NCBI RefSeq assembly: GCF_016785085.1
Contig: NZ_JAENHO010000002.1
Coordinates: 558,001-622,000, forward strand
From: Paractinoplanes lichenicola
GTDB lineage: Bacteria > Actinomycetota > Actinomycetes > Mycobacteriales > Micromonosporaceae
Reading direction: 5' to 3'
DNA: 64,000 nt
Shown here one piece after another: positions 7,258 through 15,967 of the stretch; within the stretch, counting starts at the first letter, position 1; every line of letters begins with the position of its first letter. The notes below the pieces were generated by a model, which did no database searches, was not told where the DNA came from, and worked only from the letters and a program-made list of their open reading frames with translations. The translations under genes and the position numbers were made by a program.

Positions 7258-8592
7258 GTGCCCCTGCGTCCCTCAGCAAGGGCTTGGGCGGTCTGGGCCG
7301 TCGGCCTCGCCGCATACATCGTCGCAGTGCTGCACCGCACCTCGCTCGGCGTGGCCGGGCTGGACGCGCAGCACCGCTTCGGCATCGGAGCCGGAGCCCT
7401 GGCCTCGTTCGCCGTGCTGCAACTGCTCGTCTACGCCGGCCTCCAGGTGCCGGTCGGGCTGCTGCTCGATCGGTTCGGCTCGCTGCGGCTGGTGGTCAGC
7501 GGCGGTGTGCTGATGGCGGCCGGTCAGGCGATCATGGCGACCACCGATCACGTCGGCGGCGCCGTGCTGGCCCGCGTCCTGGTCGGCGCGGGCGACGCGA
7601 TGACCTTCATCAGCGTGTTGCGCCTGGTGCCGCAGTGGTTCCCGGCCAAGCGGGTGCCGGTGCTGACCCAGGTCACCGGTCTCGCCGGGCAGGCCGGGCA
7701 GGTGCTCTCGGCCGTGCCGCTGGCTGCCCTGCTGGCCGGGCCGGGCTGGAGCACCGCGTTCCTCGCCACCGCGGGCGCCGGGGTCTTCGTCGCGGTGGCC
7801 GCTTTCCTGGCGCTGCACGACACCCCGGAACGGCGGATCAACACCGGCGCCGCGATCACCCTGCGGCAGGTCGGGCACGACCTGAGCGGCGCGTGGCGGC
7901 ACCCGGGCACCCGGCTCGGGCTGTGGACGCACTTCACCACCCAGTTCACCGGCACGGTCTTCGCGCTGATGTGGGGCTTCCCGTTCCTGATCGCCGGGCA
8001 GGGCCTGCCCCAGGAGACGGCGAGCGCCCTGCTCACCCTGTTCGTGCTGGTCGGCATGGCGGCCGGCCCGCTGGTCGGGCTGCTCGTGCAACGGCATCCG
8101 CTGCGCCGGTCGTGGCTGGTGCTGGGGGTGATCGCGGCCAACGCGGGCGGCTGGGGCCTGGTGCTGGCCTGGCCCGGCCACGCGCCGATGCCGGTGCTGG
8201 TGGTGCTGATCGTGGCGCTGGGTCTGGGTGGCCCGGGCTCGATGATCGGCTTCGACTACGCCCGCACGTTCAACCCGCCGAGCCGCCTCGGCACGGCCAC
8301 CGGGGTCGTCAACGTCGGCGGCTTCGTCGCGTCGCTGCTGTCGATCGAACTGATCGGCCTGATCCTCGACGCGCGCACCGGCGGCGGCACGACGTATGAC
8401 ATCACCGACTTCAAAGTGGCCATGTCGGTGCAATACATATTCATGATCGTCGGGGTGGCCGGAATTCTGCGAACGCGCAGGCTGGCCCGGCGGCGCATGG
8501 CCGAGGAGGGCATCGTCGTGCGTCCGCTGCGCGAGGTCTGGGCCGATCGCCGGGGTTTAGCGATCGAGCGTAGGGAGAAGGCCAAGGCCTGA
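7258..8592 (+). CDS. MFS transporter
   Basis: 444-residue, 12-TM major facilitator with an early YIVAVLHRTSLGVAG TM1 and motif A-like segment LLLDRFGSLRLV after TM2. The C-terminal half has FDYARTFNPPSRLGTATGVVNVGG, as in sugar-phosphate/organic-anion permease-like MFS of actinobacteria. GTG 7258 was selected because AAAGG lies 7 bp upstream and the product begins shortly before TM1; an upstream in-frame GTG at 7216 with GGAG only 4 bp away is an alternative that would add 14 residues. Substrate unknown. Divergent from the Bcr/CflA-like gene, but no shared dyad is evident between them. Confidence 0.88.
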   Translation: MPLRPSARAWAVWAVGLAAYIVAVLHRTSLGVAGLDAQHRFGIGAGALASFAVLQLLVYAGLQVPVGLLLDRFGSLRLVVSGGVLMAAGQAIMATTDHVGGAVLARVLVGAGDAMTFISVLRLVPQWFPAKRVPVLTQVTGLAGQAGQVLSAVPLAALLAGPGWSTAFLATAGAGVFVAVAAFLALHDTPERRINTGAAITLRQVGHDLSGAWRHPGTRLGLWTHFTTQFTGTVFALMWGFPFLIAGQGLPQETASALLTLFVLVGMAAGPLVGLLVQRHPLRRSWLVLGVIAANAGGWGLVLAWPGHAPMPVLVVLIVALGLGGPGSMIGFDYARTFNPPSRLGTATGVVNVGGFVASLLSIELIGLILDARTGGGTTYDITDFKVAMSVQYIFMIVGVAGILRTRRLARRRMAEEGIVVRPLREVWADRRGLAIERREKAKA

Positions 8593-8625
8593 CAGTCACC
8601 ACAAGAGGGCAGAGGCAAGGAGGAC

Positions 8626-9399
8626 ATGACCGAGCACGCACCGGCCAAGATCTTGTCCGGCATCGACATCCCCAAGACCATCGCAGGAACCCTGGCCGCG
8701 GTCTCCGCCGCGGTTGTCGGTTCCTTCCTAGGCGTCGCCGGCACTCTCATCGGCGCGGCCGTGGCCAGCATCATCGGCTCGGTCGGAACGGAGCTCTATC
8801 ACCGGTTCATGACCCGGGGCAGCGAAAAGATCAAGACGTTCGTGACCGCGCCCGCCGCCGTCGGCACCCCGCCGGTCGCGGCCGCCGAGGAGGAGTTGCC
8901 CTCCGAGGAGCCCGTCGCCGAGCGGCGGCCGGTCAAGATGCGCTGGGGCCGGATCACGGCCGCCGCCGGCCTGCTGTTCGTGCTGGCCATGGGCAGCCTG
9001 ACGGTGTACGAGCTGATCGCCCAGCGTTCGATCGCGGACGCGGTCGGACACCGGACCAGCTCCAGCACGACCCTGGGATCCGCGTTCAAGGGCGACAACG
9101 GCTCGGACTCGGACGAGAAGCCCGCCCCGGCGACGTCCACGCAGCCGACGGCCGACCCGACCGGGGAACCGACCGGCGAGCCGACCGGCACCGGCACGCC
9201 GACCGGCACGCCGACGGCGCCCGCCGAGTCGCCCGAGCCGCAGCAGACCGACGGCACGGAGACCGGCACGCCCACCGAAGCGCCGGCGGACGAGCAGACT
9301 CAGGACGGCACGACGCAGGACGGTACGACGCAGGACGGCACGACGCAGAACAACGGCGACGTGCAGAACCAGCAGGTCCAGCCGAACGGAGCGGAGTAG
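8626..9399 (+). CDS. membrane protein with Thr/Pro/Gln-rich repetitive tail
   Basis: 257 residues, no family recognised. A Gly/Ala-rich hydrophobic segment (about 20-55) and a second, typical TM helix (AAGLLFVLAMGSLTVYEL, about 112-130) flank a cytoplasmic acidic linker. The remaining C-terminal half is low-complexity: PTGEPTGEPTG-type and DGTTQDGTTQ repeats, probably extracellular. The last is encoded by three 15-bp DNA repeats at 9301-9345. Strong AAGGAGG 4 bp before the ATG. A cell-surface spacer or wall-spanning protein is plausible, but nothing fixes its job. The DinB gene follows after 4 bp, so they are co-transcribed. Confidence 0.8.
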   Translation: MTEHAPAKILSGIDIPKTIAGTLAAVSAAVVGSFLGVAGTLIGAAVASIIGSVGTELYHRFMTRGSEKIKTFVTAPAAVGTPPVAAAEEELPSEEPVAERRPVKMRWGRITAAAGLLFVLAMGSLTVYELIAQRSIADAVGHRTSSSTTLGSAFKGDNGSDSDEKPAPATSTQPTADPTGEPTGEPTGTGTPTGTPTAPAESPEPQQTDGTETGTPTEAPADEQTQDGTTQDGTTQDGTTQNNGDVQNQQVQPNGAE

Positions 9400-9403
9400 G
9401 CAG

Positions 9404-9901
9404 ATGGACGCCAAGGGCGTACTGACCGAGGCCTTCGGGCGTCTCCCCGAGCTCGTGGAGACGGCCGTCAAGGGGCTCACCCCCGAGCAGCTGCGGTGGC
9501 AGCCCGCCGACGGGGCGAACTCGATCGGCTGGCTGGTCTGGCACCTGACCCGGGTGCAGGACGACCACGTGGCCGAGGTGATGGATGTCGAGCAGATCTA
9601 CGCCGCCGGTGATTGGGCGGCGAGGTTCGGCCTGAAGGACGCGACCGAGACCGGCTACGGCCACGGCGCGTCCGAGGTGGCGGCGGTGGCTCCGGAGAGC
9701 GCCCAGGTGCTGCTCGACTATTACCAGGCGGTCCACGACCGTACGGTGGCCTGGCTCGCCGGGCTCTCCGAGGCGGACCTGGACAGGGTGGTCGACGACA
9801 ACTGGGACCCGCCCGTCACGCTCGGCGTGCGGCTGATCAGCGTCTATGACGACGACGCGCAGCACGCGGGTCAGGCCGCGTACGTCCGCGGGCTTTTGTG
9901 A
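9404..9901 (+). CDS. DinB/DUF664 superfamily protein, mycothiol-transferase-like
   Basis: 165-residue four-helix-bundle protein of the DinB_2/DUF664 type. The presumed metal-ligand histidines appear in WLVWHLTRVQDDH (about residues 44-56) and DDDAQHAGQAAYVRG near the C-terminus. In actinobacteria this superfamily includes mycothiol- and bacillithiol-dependent transferases acting in detoxification. It starts 4 bp after the repetitive membrane protein gene and is followed by a strong bidirectional hairpin. The exact substrate is unknown; metal-dependent thiol transfer is inferred from the family. Confidence 0.85.
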   Translation: MDAKGVLTEAFGRLPELVETAVKGLTPEQLRWQPADGANSIGWLVWHLTRVQDDHVAEVMDVEQIYAAGDWAARFGLKDATETGYGHGASEVAAVAPESAQVLLDYYQAVHDRTVAWLAGLSEADLDRVVDDNWDPPVTLGVRLISVYDDDAQHAGQAAYVRGLL

Positions 9902-9903
9902 TT

Positions 9904-9934
9904 CTCAGGGGGCGGGGGCAACCCGCCCCCTGAG
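9904..9934. terminator. bidirectional intrinsic terminator hairpin
   Basis: Perfect 13-bp inverted repeat CTCAGGGGGCGGG / CCCGCCCCCTGAG with a 5-nt loop, between the converging DinB gene (+) and histidine kinase gene (-). No U-tract, as is usual in high-G+C actinobacteria. Confidence 0.88.
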
Positions 9935-9936
9935 CA

Positions 9937-11406
9937 CTAAGCGGAGGACGGCTCGGTCAGCGGCAGCCGTACGAGGAACTTGGTGTCGCCCGGCTTCGAG
10001 TCGAGCTTGATGTCGCCACCGTGCCCGTTGACCACGATCCGGTACGAGATGTCCAGGCCCAGGCCCGTGCCCTCGCCCACCGGCTTGGTCGTGAAGAACG
10101 GCTCGAAGACGCGCTTCTTGAGCTCCTCGGGCACGCCCGGACCGGTGTCGCCGATCGACACGACCACGTGGTCGTCCTCGCGATACGTCTTGATCGTCAC
10201 CGTGCCGGCGCCGTGCATGGCCTGCACCGCGTTGTCGATCAGGTTGGTCCACACCTGGTTGAGCTCGGCCGGGTGGGCCGGCACCTGCGGGAGCGTACGG
10301 TCGTAGTCCTTCACGACCTTGACCCCGTCACCGATCTTGTGGGTCAGCATCACCAGCGTGCTGTCGAGGCCGGTGTGCACGTCGATCCACTGGTGGGCCG
10401 CCCGGTCCATCTGCGAATACTGCTTCGCCGCGGACACCAGCGACGACACCCGGCCGGTGGCGTCCTCGATATCGGTCATCAGCTGCTCGGTCTCCAGCGC
10501 GTACCCGATCCAGTGGATCGCCTGGTCGAGCAGCTTCTGCGTGCCGACCCGCTCCTCGATCAGGGTGAGGCACTCGATGTCGATGCCGCCCTGGGCGAAG
10601 ACGGGCGCCAGGTCCCAGCCGCCGGTGACGTTGCGCTCGTCCATCCAGTCGCCGAGCTCGTCCTCGCGGTCGGCCGTCTCCATCGCGGTCAGCGGCTTCG
10701 CCTTGGCCGCCCGCTCGATCACGTCCTCCTGCAGCTCGACCAGCGCGACCAGGCGCTCCGGGTCGACCTTGCCCGCGGCCAGCATGGCCAGCTTGTGCCG
10801 CATGCCGGCAACCCGCTGACGCAGCGCGGCGGTGGCCCGGGAGGCGGCCGCGGCCGGGTTGTTGAGCTCGTGCATGAGACCGGCCGAGAGCGCGCCGAGC
10901 GCCGTCAGCCGCTGCCGCTCGCTGACCGCGGCCTGGGTGTTGCGCATGCCGATCGTCAAGCCCTCGAGCAGGTGGATCGCCATCGGGAACCACTCGCGCA
11001 TCATCCAGCCGAAGTCGTTGGCGGACAGCACGAAGAAGTCGCTGTCGTCGAGCGCACGCAGGCTCATCATGTAGTTGCGCTGAACGCCGTCGTCGCGCAG
11101 ATAGGCGTTGGTGGCGCCCATGTAGACGCCGCGCTGCTCGGTGCGATTGGTCCGCACCTCGTCCTGGCCGACCTTGCGGGTGAGCTCGATCGTGCCGGTG
11201 AGCAGCACGAAGAACTGGTCGGCGGGGTCGCCCTCGCGGATCACCGTGCCGCCGGCCGGCATGTGCATCGTGCAGCCGTGCTCCGAGATCCAGGCCAGCT
11301 GGTCGTCGGTCAGCTTCTCGAACAGGAAGAGGGTGCGCAGCTCGTCCGGGCTGAGCTGTCCCGGCTCACAGGGAACGAGCCGGACCTCGTCGGTTGTGTC
11401 ACTCAT
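9937..11406 (-). CDS. histidine kinase with N-terminal cNMP-binding domain
   Basis: 489-residue soluble sensor kinase. Residues ~20-140 form a Crp/cAMP-binding-type domain (LFEKLTDDQLAWI; VIREGDPADQFFVLLTG). A HisKA helix follows with the phospho-acceptor H179 in HELNNP, then a long helical insert and the HATPase domain with N-box LNQVWTNLIDNAVQAM, G1 DTGPGVP and G2 GEGTGLGLDIS. No membrane segment, so it senses a cytoplasmic ligand. It starts 3 bp after the response regulator-flavoprotein gene and is the last gene of a three-gene operon with the NAD kinase fusion. The regulator just upstream is the likely phosphorylation partner. The ligand of the cNMP fold is not predictable. Confidence 0.93.
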   Translation of the reverse strand: MSDTTDEVRLVPCEPGQLSPDELRTLFLFEKLTDDQLAWISEHGCTMHMPAGGTVIREGDPADQFFVLLTGTIELTRKVGQDEVRTNRTEQRGVYMGATNAYLRDDGVQRNYMMSLRALDDSDFFVLSANDFGWMMREWFPMAIHLLEGLTIGMRNTQAAVSERQRLTALGALSAGLMHELNNPAAAASRATAALRQRVAGMRHKLAMLAAGKVDPERLVALVELQEDVIERAAKAKPLTAMETADREDELGDWMDERNVTGGWDLAPVFAQGGIDIECLTLIEERVGTQKLLDQAIHWIGYALETEQLMTDIEDATGRVSSLVSAAKQYSQMDRAAHQWIDVHTGLDSTLVMLTHKIGDGVKVVKDYDRTLPQVPAHPAELNQVWTNLIDNAVQAMHGAGTVTIKTYREDDHVVVSIGDTGPGVPEELKKRVFEPFFTTKPVGEGTGLGLDISYRIVVNGHGGDIKLDSKPGDTKFLVRLPLTEPSSA

Positions 11407-11409
11407 GGC

Positions 11410-13068
11410 TTACCGCGCCTCCAGGTAACGATGGACCAGCGTGACGGCCATCGCGCCCTCGCCGACCGCCGAGGCCACTCGCTTCACGGAGTTGGCCCGG
11501 ACGTCGCCGGCGGCGAAAATGCCGGGAACACTGCACTCCAAGTAGAACGGATCCCGCTCCCGATCCCATCCCTTCGGACGGGTGCCATTTGAGAGAAGAT
11601 CCGGCCCGGTGTAGACGAAGCCCTTCTCGTCGCGGGCGACCGCGTTGCCCAGCCAGTCCGTACGCGGTTCGGCGCCGATGAAGACGAACAGGTAACCGCA
11701 TTCGACCGTGGTGCTCTGGCCCTCTTTGCTGTCGCAGATCGTGATCGCCTGCAGGTGCCCGTCGCCCTGCGCCCCGATCACTTCACATCGCGTACGGACC
11801 TTGATGTTGTCGATCTTGTTGAGCTGCTGGATCAGGTAGTACGACATCGAGGCCTCGAGCGAGTCGCCCCGCACCAGCAGCGTGACCGTCCGGGCGTACC
11901 GGGAGAAGAACAGCGCCGCCTGCCCGGCCGAGTTCGCCCCGCCCACGATGTAGACGTCGGTGCCGGCGCAGGACGGGCCCTCGGTCGACGCCGAGCCGTA
12001 GTAGACGCCCGAGCCGGTCAGCTCGGCGATCCCGTCGGCCACCAGCGGCCGGTACGCCACACCGGTGGCCAGCACGATCGAGTGGGCCGAGATCTCGCCG
12101 CCGTCGGCGAAGCTCAACGTGCGGGCCGAGCCGTCCTGCCGCAGGCCCGTCACGTCGCGCGTGGTCAGCACCTCGGCCGAGAACTTGCCGGCCTGCCGGC
12201 GGGCCCGGTCGGTCAGCTGGGCGCCCGAGATGCCGTCGGGGAAGCCCAGATAGTTTTCGATGCGCGAGCTCTGGCCGGCCTGGCCACCGACCGCGCGCCG
12301 CTCGACCAGCAGCGTCTTGAGGCCCTCGGAGGCGCCGTAGACCGCGGCGCCGAGCCCGGCCGGGCCGCCGCCCACGATGATCAGGTCGTAGAAATCGCGG
12401 CCGGGCGCGGTCGACAGCCCGACCGCCTCGGCCACCTCGGTCGTGCTGGGCTGCGCGAACGTGCGCCCGTCGGCCGTCACCACCAGCGGGATCGACTCGG
12501 GACCGACCCCGGCCGCCTCGAGCAGGCGCCGGCCCTCGGACTCGTCGGCGCCGAGCCACCTGTACGGCACCAGGTTGCGGGCGAGGAAGTCGCGGATCTC
12601 GTACGACGGCTCGCTCCAGCGGTGGCCGACGACCCGGATGTCCTCCATCTCGCGGTCGCCGGTGGCCTGCCAGGCGTCGAGCAGCGCGTCGATGACCGGG
12701 TAGAGCTTCTCCTCCGGCGGGTCCCACGGCTTGAGCAGATAGTGGTCGACGTCGACCACGTTGATGGCCTGGATCGCGGCGTCGGTGTCGGCGTACGCCG
12801 TCAGCAGCGCCCGCCGCGCGTTGGGGAACAGGTCCATCGCCTGCTCCAGGAATTCGATGCCGTTGGTCTGGGGCATCCGGTAGTCGGCGAGCATGACGGC
12901 CACGCGGCCGCCGCGCAGCTTGAGCTCCTTGAGGGCGTCGAGGGCCTCGGTGGCCGACGACGCGCGCAGGATGCGGTACTGGTCGCCGTAACGACGGCGC
13001 AGGTCGCGGGCGATGGCCCGGGAGACCGCGGGGTCGTCGTCGACGGTCAGGATCGCGGGGTGGCCCAT
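11410..13068 (-). CDS. response regulator fused to thioredoxin-reductase-like flavoprotein
   Basis: 552 residues. REC domain at 1-130 with acidic pocket D10-D12, phospho-acceptor D62, T90 and K113. Residues ~142-220 look like a glutaredoxin/thioredoxin-like fold. From ~226 a TrxR-type flavoprotein follows: FAD motif GGGPAG (233-238), GGQAGQSSRIENYLGFP, and NADPH motif YIVGGANSAGQ. The CxxC expected before the NADPH motif is replaced by YYGSAST, so normal disulfide reductase chemistry is unlikely. ATG 13068 (GAGGT upstream) is chosen since it starts the REC domain; the open frame continues 32 codons further upstream without reason. The gene sits 10 bp after the NAD kinase gene and 3 bp before the histidine kinase gene. 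Confidence 0.92.
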   Translation of the reverse strand: MGHPAILTVDDDPAVSRAIARDLRRRYGDQYRILRASSATEALDALKELKLRGGRVAVMLADYRMPQTNGIEFLEQAMDLFPNARRALLTAYADTDAAIQAINVVDVDHYLLKPWDPPEEKLYPVIDALLDAWQATGDREMEDIRVVGHRWSEPSYEIRDFLARNLVPYRWLGADESEGRRLLEAAGVGPESIPLVVTADGRTFAQPSTTEVAEAVGLSTAPGRDFYDLIIVGGGPAGLGAAVYGASEGLKTLLVERRAVGGQAGQSSRIENYLGFPDGISGAQLTDRARRQAGKFSAEVLTTRDVTGLRQDGSARTLSFADGGEISAHSIVLATGVAYRPLVADGIAELTGSGVYYGSASTEGPSCAGTDVYIVGGANSAGQAALFFSRYARTVTLLVRGDSLEASMSYYLIQQLNKIDNIKVRTRCEVIGAQGDGHLQAITICDSKEGQSTTVECGYLFVFIGAEPRTDWLGNAVARDEKGFVYTGPDLLSNGTRPKGWDRERDPFYLECSVPGIFAAGDVRANSVKRVASAVGEGAMAVTLVHRYLEAR

Positions 13069-13078
13069 GGCAGTTACC

Positions 13079-14248
13079 TCAGCTATCCGCAGTCGGGGTG
13101 GCCAGCAGGTCGGCGAACTCGGGGTGACGGTCGAGATATCCGGTGACGAAGGGGCAGGACGCAACGACGGGGGTGGCGCGGCTGCGGGCGTCCTCGAGGG
13201 CGGCCGAGGCGAGCCGGCCGGCCAGGCCCCGGCCCGAGAACGACTGCTCGACCTCGGTGTGCAGCAGCTCGATCTGGTCGCCGTGGCGGCGGTAGTGCAG
13301 CACGCCGGCCACCTCGCCGCCGATCAGCAGCTCGTAGCGCCGCCGCTCGAAGGCGTCGACCACCACGGCGTCGGCCGCGTCGGGCACGCCGACCTGGGCG
13401 CTGCCCTCGACGCGCAGCTTGCGCCGGGCCCGCTCGTAGAAGCTCGTGTTGCCGAGGCGGATCACCTGGGCGGCCGACGGGATCGGCTCGATGGACAGCT
13501 TGTCGCCCGGCCCCGCGTAGCCCTCGATGATGCCGTCGACCTCGATCGCGAGCCGGCCGCTGGTCGGCAGCACGTCGAGGTCGAGCTGCTCCTGCATGGC
13601 CAGCACGAGCGGGCGGTTGAACGACGAGTGCGCGGCCGAGGCGGTGACGATCAGGCCCTCGACGTTGGGCGAGACGATCGGGCCGCCGGCCGAGAAGCTG
13701 TACGCCGTCGAGCCGGTCGGGGTGGCCACGACCACGGCGTCGGCCGCGTAGCTGACGAAATTCTTGCCCTCGAGGCAGATGCCGATCGCGGCCAGCCCCT
13801 CGCCGGGCACGCGCACCATGGCGATGTCGTTGAAGGCGGAGACGTCCTTGCCGTCGGGCAGCACGGTCCGCACCGCCGTACGGGCTTCGATGGTGAACTT
13901 GTGCTCGTCGATCGCGGTGAGCGCGTCGGGCAGGTCGGGCAGGTCGACCTCGGCCAGGAAGCCCAGGCGGCCCACGTTGACGCCCAGCACCGGGGTCTTG
14001 CGGCCCTCGACGAGGCGCATGGTGCGCAGCATCGTGCCGTCGCCGCCCAGGCTGACCAGCAGGCCCGCCCGCTCGGCCATCTCTTCCGCGGTGACCGCGA
14101 CGGCCTCGCAGTCGATCCGGTCGATCTCGTCGTGCAGGCCCAGCACGGTGACGTTGCGGCGCTCGGCCCAGTTCACGATCGCGTCTATCGCCGATCCGCA
14201 GTCGCGCCGCGGGTGCAGCACCAGGCCTACGACCTTGACCATGCCCAT
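13079..14248 (-). CDS. nadK: NAD kinase fused to a GNAT-like domain
   Basis: 389 residues, about 100 longer than a usual NAD kinase. Residues 1-~290 hold the ATP-NAD kinase domain: SLGGDGTMLR (GGDGT motif), NVGRLGFLAE, the NE/D-type FNDIAMVR and the ATPTGSTAYSFSAGGPIV loop. From ~295 a second domain of the compact YjdJ/Acetyltransf_CG GNAT type follows (RYELLIGGEVAGVLHYR; EVEQSFSGRGLAGRL; PVVASCPFVTGYLDRHPEF). The kinase makes NADP+ from NAD+ and ATP. First gene of the operon feeding the NADPH-motif flavoprotein regulator and its kinase, so it may tie NADP(H) pool size to that signalling pathway. ATG 14242 is an alternative start. Confidence 0.92.
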   Translation of the reverse strand: MGMVKVVGLVLHPRRDCGSAIDAIVNWAERRNVTVLGLHDEIDRIDCEAVAVTAEEMAERAGLLVSLGGDGTMLRTMRLVEGRKTPVLGVNVGRLGFLAEVDLPDLPDALTAIDEHKFTIEARTAVRTVLPDGKDVSAFNDIAMVRVPGEGLAAIGICLEGKNFVSYAADAVVVATPTGSTAYSFSAGGPIVSPNVEGLIVTASAAHSSFNRPLVLAMQEQLDLDVLPTSGRLAIEVDGIIEGYAGPGDKLSIEPIPSAAQVIRLGNTSFYERARRKLRVEGSAQVGVPDAADAVVVDAFERRRYELLIGGEVAGVLHYRRHGDQIELLHTEVEQSFSGRGLAGRLASAALEDARSRATPVVASCPFVTGYLDRHPEFADLLATPTADS

Positions 14249-14368
14249 GCCGGATTACCGCCCGTTCTCGTAGTTCAAGAAGACAGCCTTGCACGTCCGG
14301 AGCCGGATCGGCGAGGGCAGGGGACGGAGCACACGCTGTTCATTCGGGCAGGTTTCCTTCTTGTTTCT

Positions 14369-14382
14369 TGACAGCGTTGTCA
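14369..14382. promoter_or_regulatory. LacI-type operator-like palindrome upstream of the protease
   Basis: TGACAGCGTTGTCA, an imperfect 14-bp dyad with 5-bp perfect arms (TGACA/TGTCA), overlaps a TTGACA -35-like hexamer at 14368-14373. It lies 58 bp before the secreted protease start. The CG-centred ACAnCGTTGT form resembles LacI-family operators; the cognate regulator is not identified. Confidence 0.4.
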
Positions 14383-14439
14383 TACATAGACAGCCTCCGA
14401 TTTATCCCCGGTTTTCCCCGGCGCTCCGAGAGGATCCCC

Positions 14440-15954
14440 ATGCGCCCACGTTCACGCTTGCTGGCGATAGCCGCGGCAGTCGTCACGGCGGCCACCCTGA
14501 GCCCCCTCCCCGCTGCTCAGGCCGCCCCCGCCCCTGCTCCGTCCGCCGACATCGACCCGGGCATGCTCAGTGCGATGCGCCGGGACCTGAAGCTCACCGA
14601 CGCCCAGATCGAGACCCGGCTGCGGACCGAGGCGGCGGCCCCGGTGGTCGAGAAGCGGCTCAAGGCCAAGCTCGGCTCCGCCTTCGCGGGGGCGTGGATT
14701 CCTTCCGGCGCTTCCCGGCTCACGGTCGCGGTCACCTCGTCGTCCGCCATTGATGCCGTACGGGCTGAGGGGGCCGACGCCCGGCTCGTCGGTGCTTCCG
14801 CTTCCGACCTCACCCTTCTGCGCGACAAGCTGGACAAAAAGGCCTCTTCCGCGCGGGCGTCGGGCGTACGGGGTTGGTACGTCGACACCCCCAACAACCG
14901 GGTCGTCGTCATGGCCGCCCCCGGCTCCACGGCCGCGGCTCGCGCCTTCGGCGGTGACTCGGTCACGGTCGTCACCGCCGAGCAACCCCGCCCCCTGTAC
15001 GACACCCGCGGCGGCGACCAGTACGTGATCAACGGCAACACGCTGTGCTCGGTCGGCTTCTCGGTCGCGGGCGGCTTCGTCACGGCCGGCCACTGCGGCG
15101 GCACCGGCAGCCCGACCCTCGGCTATAACAACGTCGCCCAGGGCACCTTCGCCGGCTCCTCGTTCCCGGGCAACGACTACGCCTGGGTCCGTACGAACGG
15201 CAACTGGACCTCGCAGCCGTGGGTCAACAACTACGCCGGCGGCAACGTGACCGTGGCCGGCTCGCAGGACGCGGCCATCGGCAGCTCGATCTGCCGCTCG
15301 GGCCGCACGTCGGGCTGGCGCTGCGGCACCCTGCTCGGCCGCAACGAGACGATCGTCTACTCCCAGGGCGCGGTCTCCGGCCTGTCCCGCAGCAACGCGT
15401 GCGCCGAGCCGGGCGACTCCGGCGGCTCGTGGATCTCGGGCAACCAGGCCCAGGGCGTCACCTCGGGCGGCTCGGGCAACTGCTCGAGCGGCGGCACGAT
15501 GTGGTTCCAGCCGGTCAACGAGATCCTCCAGGTCTACGGCCTGTCCCTGACCACCACCGGCGGCGGCTCGGGCGGCTCGTCGATCATCAGCAGCCTCAAC
15601 AACAAGTGCATCGACGTGCCCAACGGCAACTTCTCCGATGGCGTACAGCTGCAGATGTGGGGTTGCAACAACACCGCCGCGCAGAAGTTCAATTTCGTCA
15701 ACGGCACCCTGCAGACGTCGAACAACAAGTGCGTCGACGTGGCCTGGGGCTCGACCGCCAACGGCGCGATCATCCAGATCGTCACGTGCAGCGGCAACCC
15801 GGCCCAGCAGTGGGTCCTCTCGGCCGCCGGCGACCTGGTCAACCCCCAGGCCAACAAGTGCATCGACATCGACGCCTGGAACCCCAACGACGGCGCGAAG
15901 CTGCTGCTCTGGGAATGCCACGGCGGAGCCAACCAGAAGTGGCGCCGCGGCTGA
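14440..15954 (+). CDS. secreted S1-family serine protease with ricin-type lectin domain
   Basis: 504-residue exoenzyme. Signal peptide ends at AAQAA (about residue 29). Residues ~35-185 are a streptogrisin/alpha-lytic-protease pro-region acting as intramolecular chaperone; the mature protease starts near LYDTRGG (~187). Catalytic triad: H218 in TAGHC, D246 in GNDYAWV, S327 in EPGDSGGS; cysteine pairs match the family. After a Gly/Ser linker (~373-381) a C-terminal beta-trefoil ricin-B domain carries three CIDV/CVDV...QxF/QxW repeats, suggesting targeting to polysaccharide. ATG 14440 has AGAGGA 6 bp upstream. A dyad lies in front and a hairpin terminator follows. Role: extracellular proteolysis on a glycan-rich substrate, inferred. 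Confidence 0.94.
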   Translation: MRPRSRLLAIAAAVVTAATLSPLPAAQAAPAPAPSADIDPGMLSAMRRDLKLTDAQIETRLRTEAAAPVVEKRLKAKLGSAFAGAWIPSGASRLTVAVTSSSAIDAVRAEGADARLVGASASDLTLLRDKLDKKASSARASGVRGWYVDTPNNRVVVMAAPGSTAAARAFGGDSVTVVTAEQPRPLYDTRGGDQYVINGNTLCSVGFSVAGGFVTAGHCGGTGSPTLGYNNVAQGTFAGSSFPGNDYAWVRTNGNWTSQPWVNNYAGGNVTVAGSQDAAIGSSICRSGRTSGWRCGTLLGRNETIVYSQGAVSGLSRSNACAEPGDSGGSWISGNQAQGVTSGGSGNCSSGGTMWFQPVNEILQVYGLSLTTTGGGSGGSSIISSLNNKCIDVPNGNFSDGVQLQMWGCNNTAAQKFNFVNGTLQTSNNKCVDVAWGSTANGAIIQIVTCSGNPAQQWVLSAAGDLVNPQANKCIDIDAWNPNDGAKLLLWECHGGANQKWRRG

Positions 15955-15967
15955 GCCTTTCTTCCGG

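Noticed and set aside
13069..13164. N-terminal extension of the regulator-flavoprotein
   Set aside because: The 32 extra codons precede a complete REC domain and overlap the NAD kinase end; ATG 13068 has GAGGT in front.
14368..14388. TTGACA plus TACATA as a complete sigma-70-type promoter of the protease
   Set aside because: The spacer between the hexamers is only 9 bp; the palindrome is the more convincing feature.
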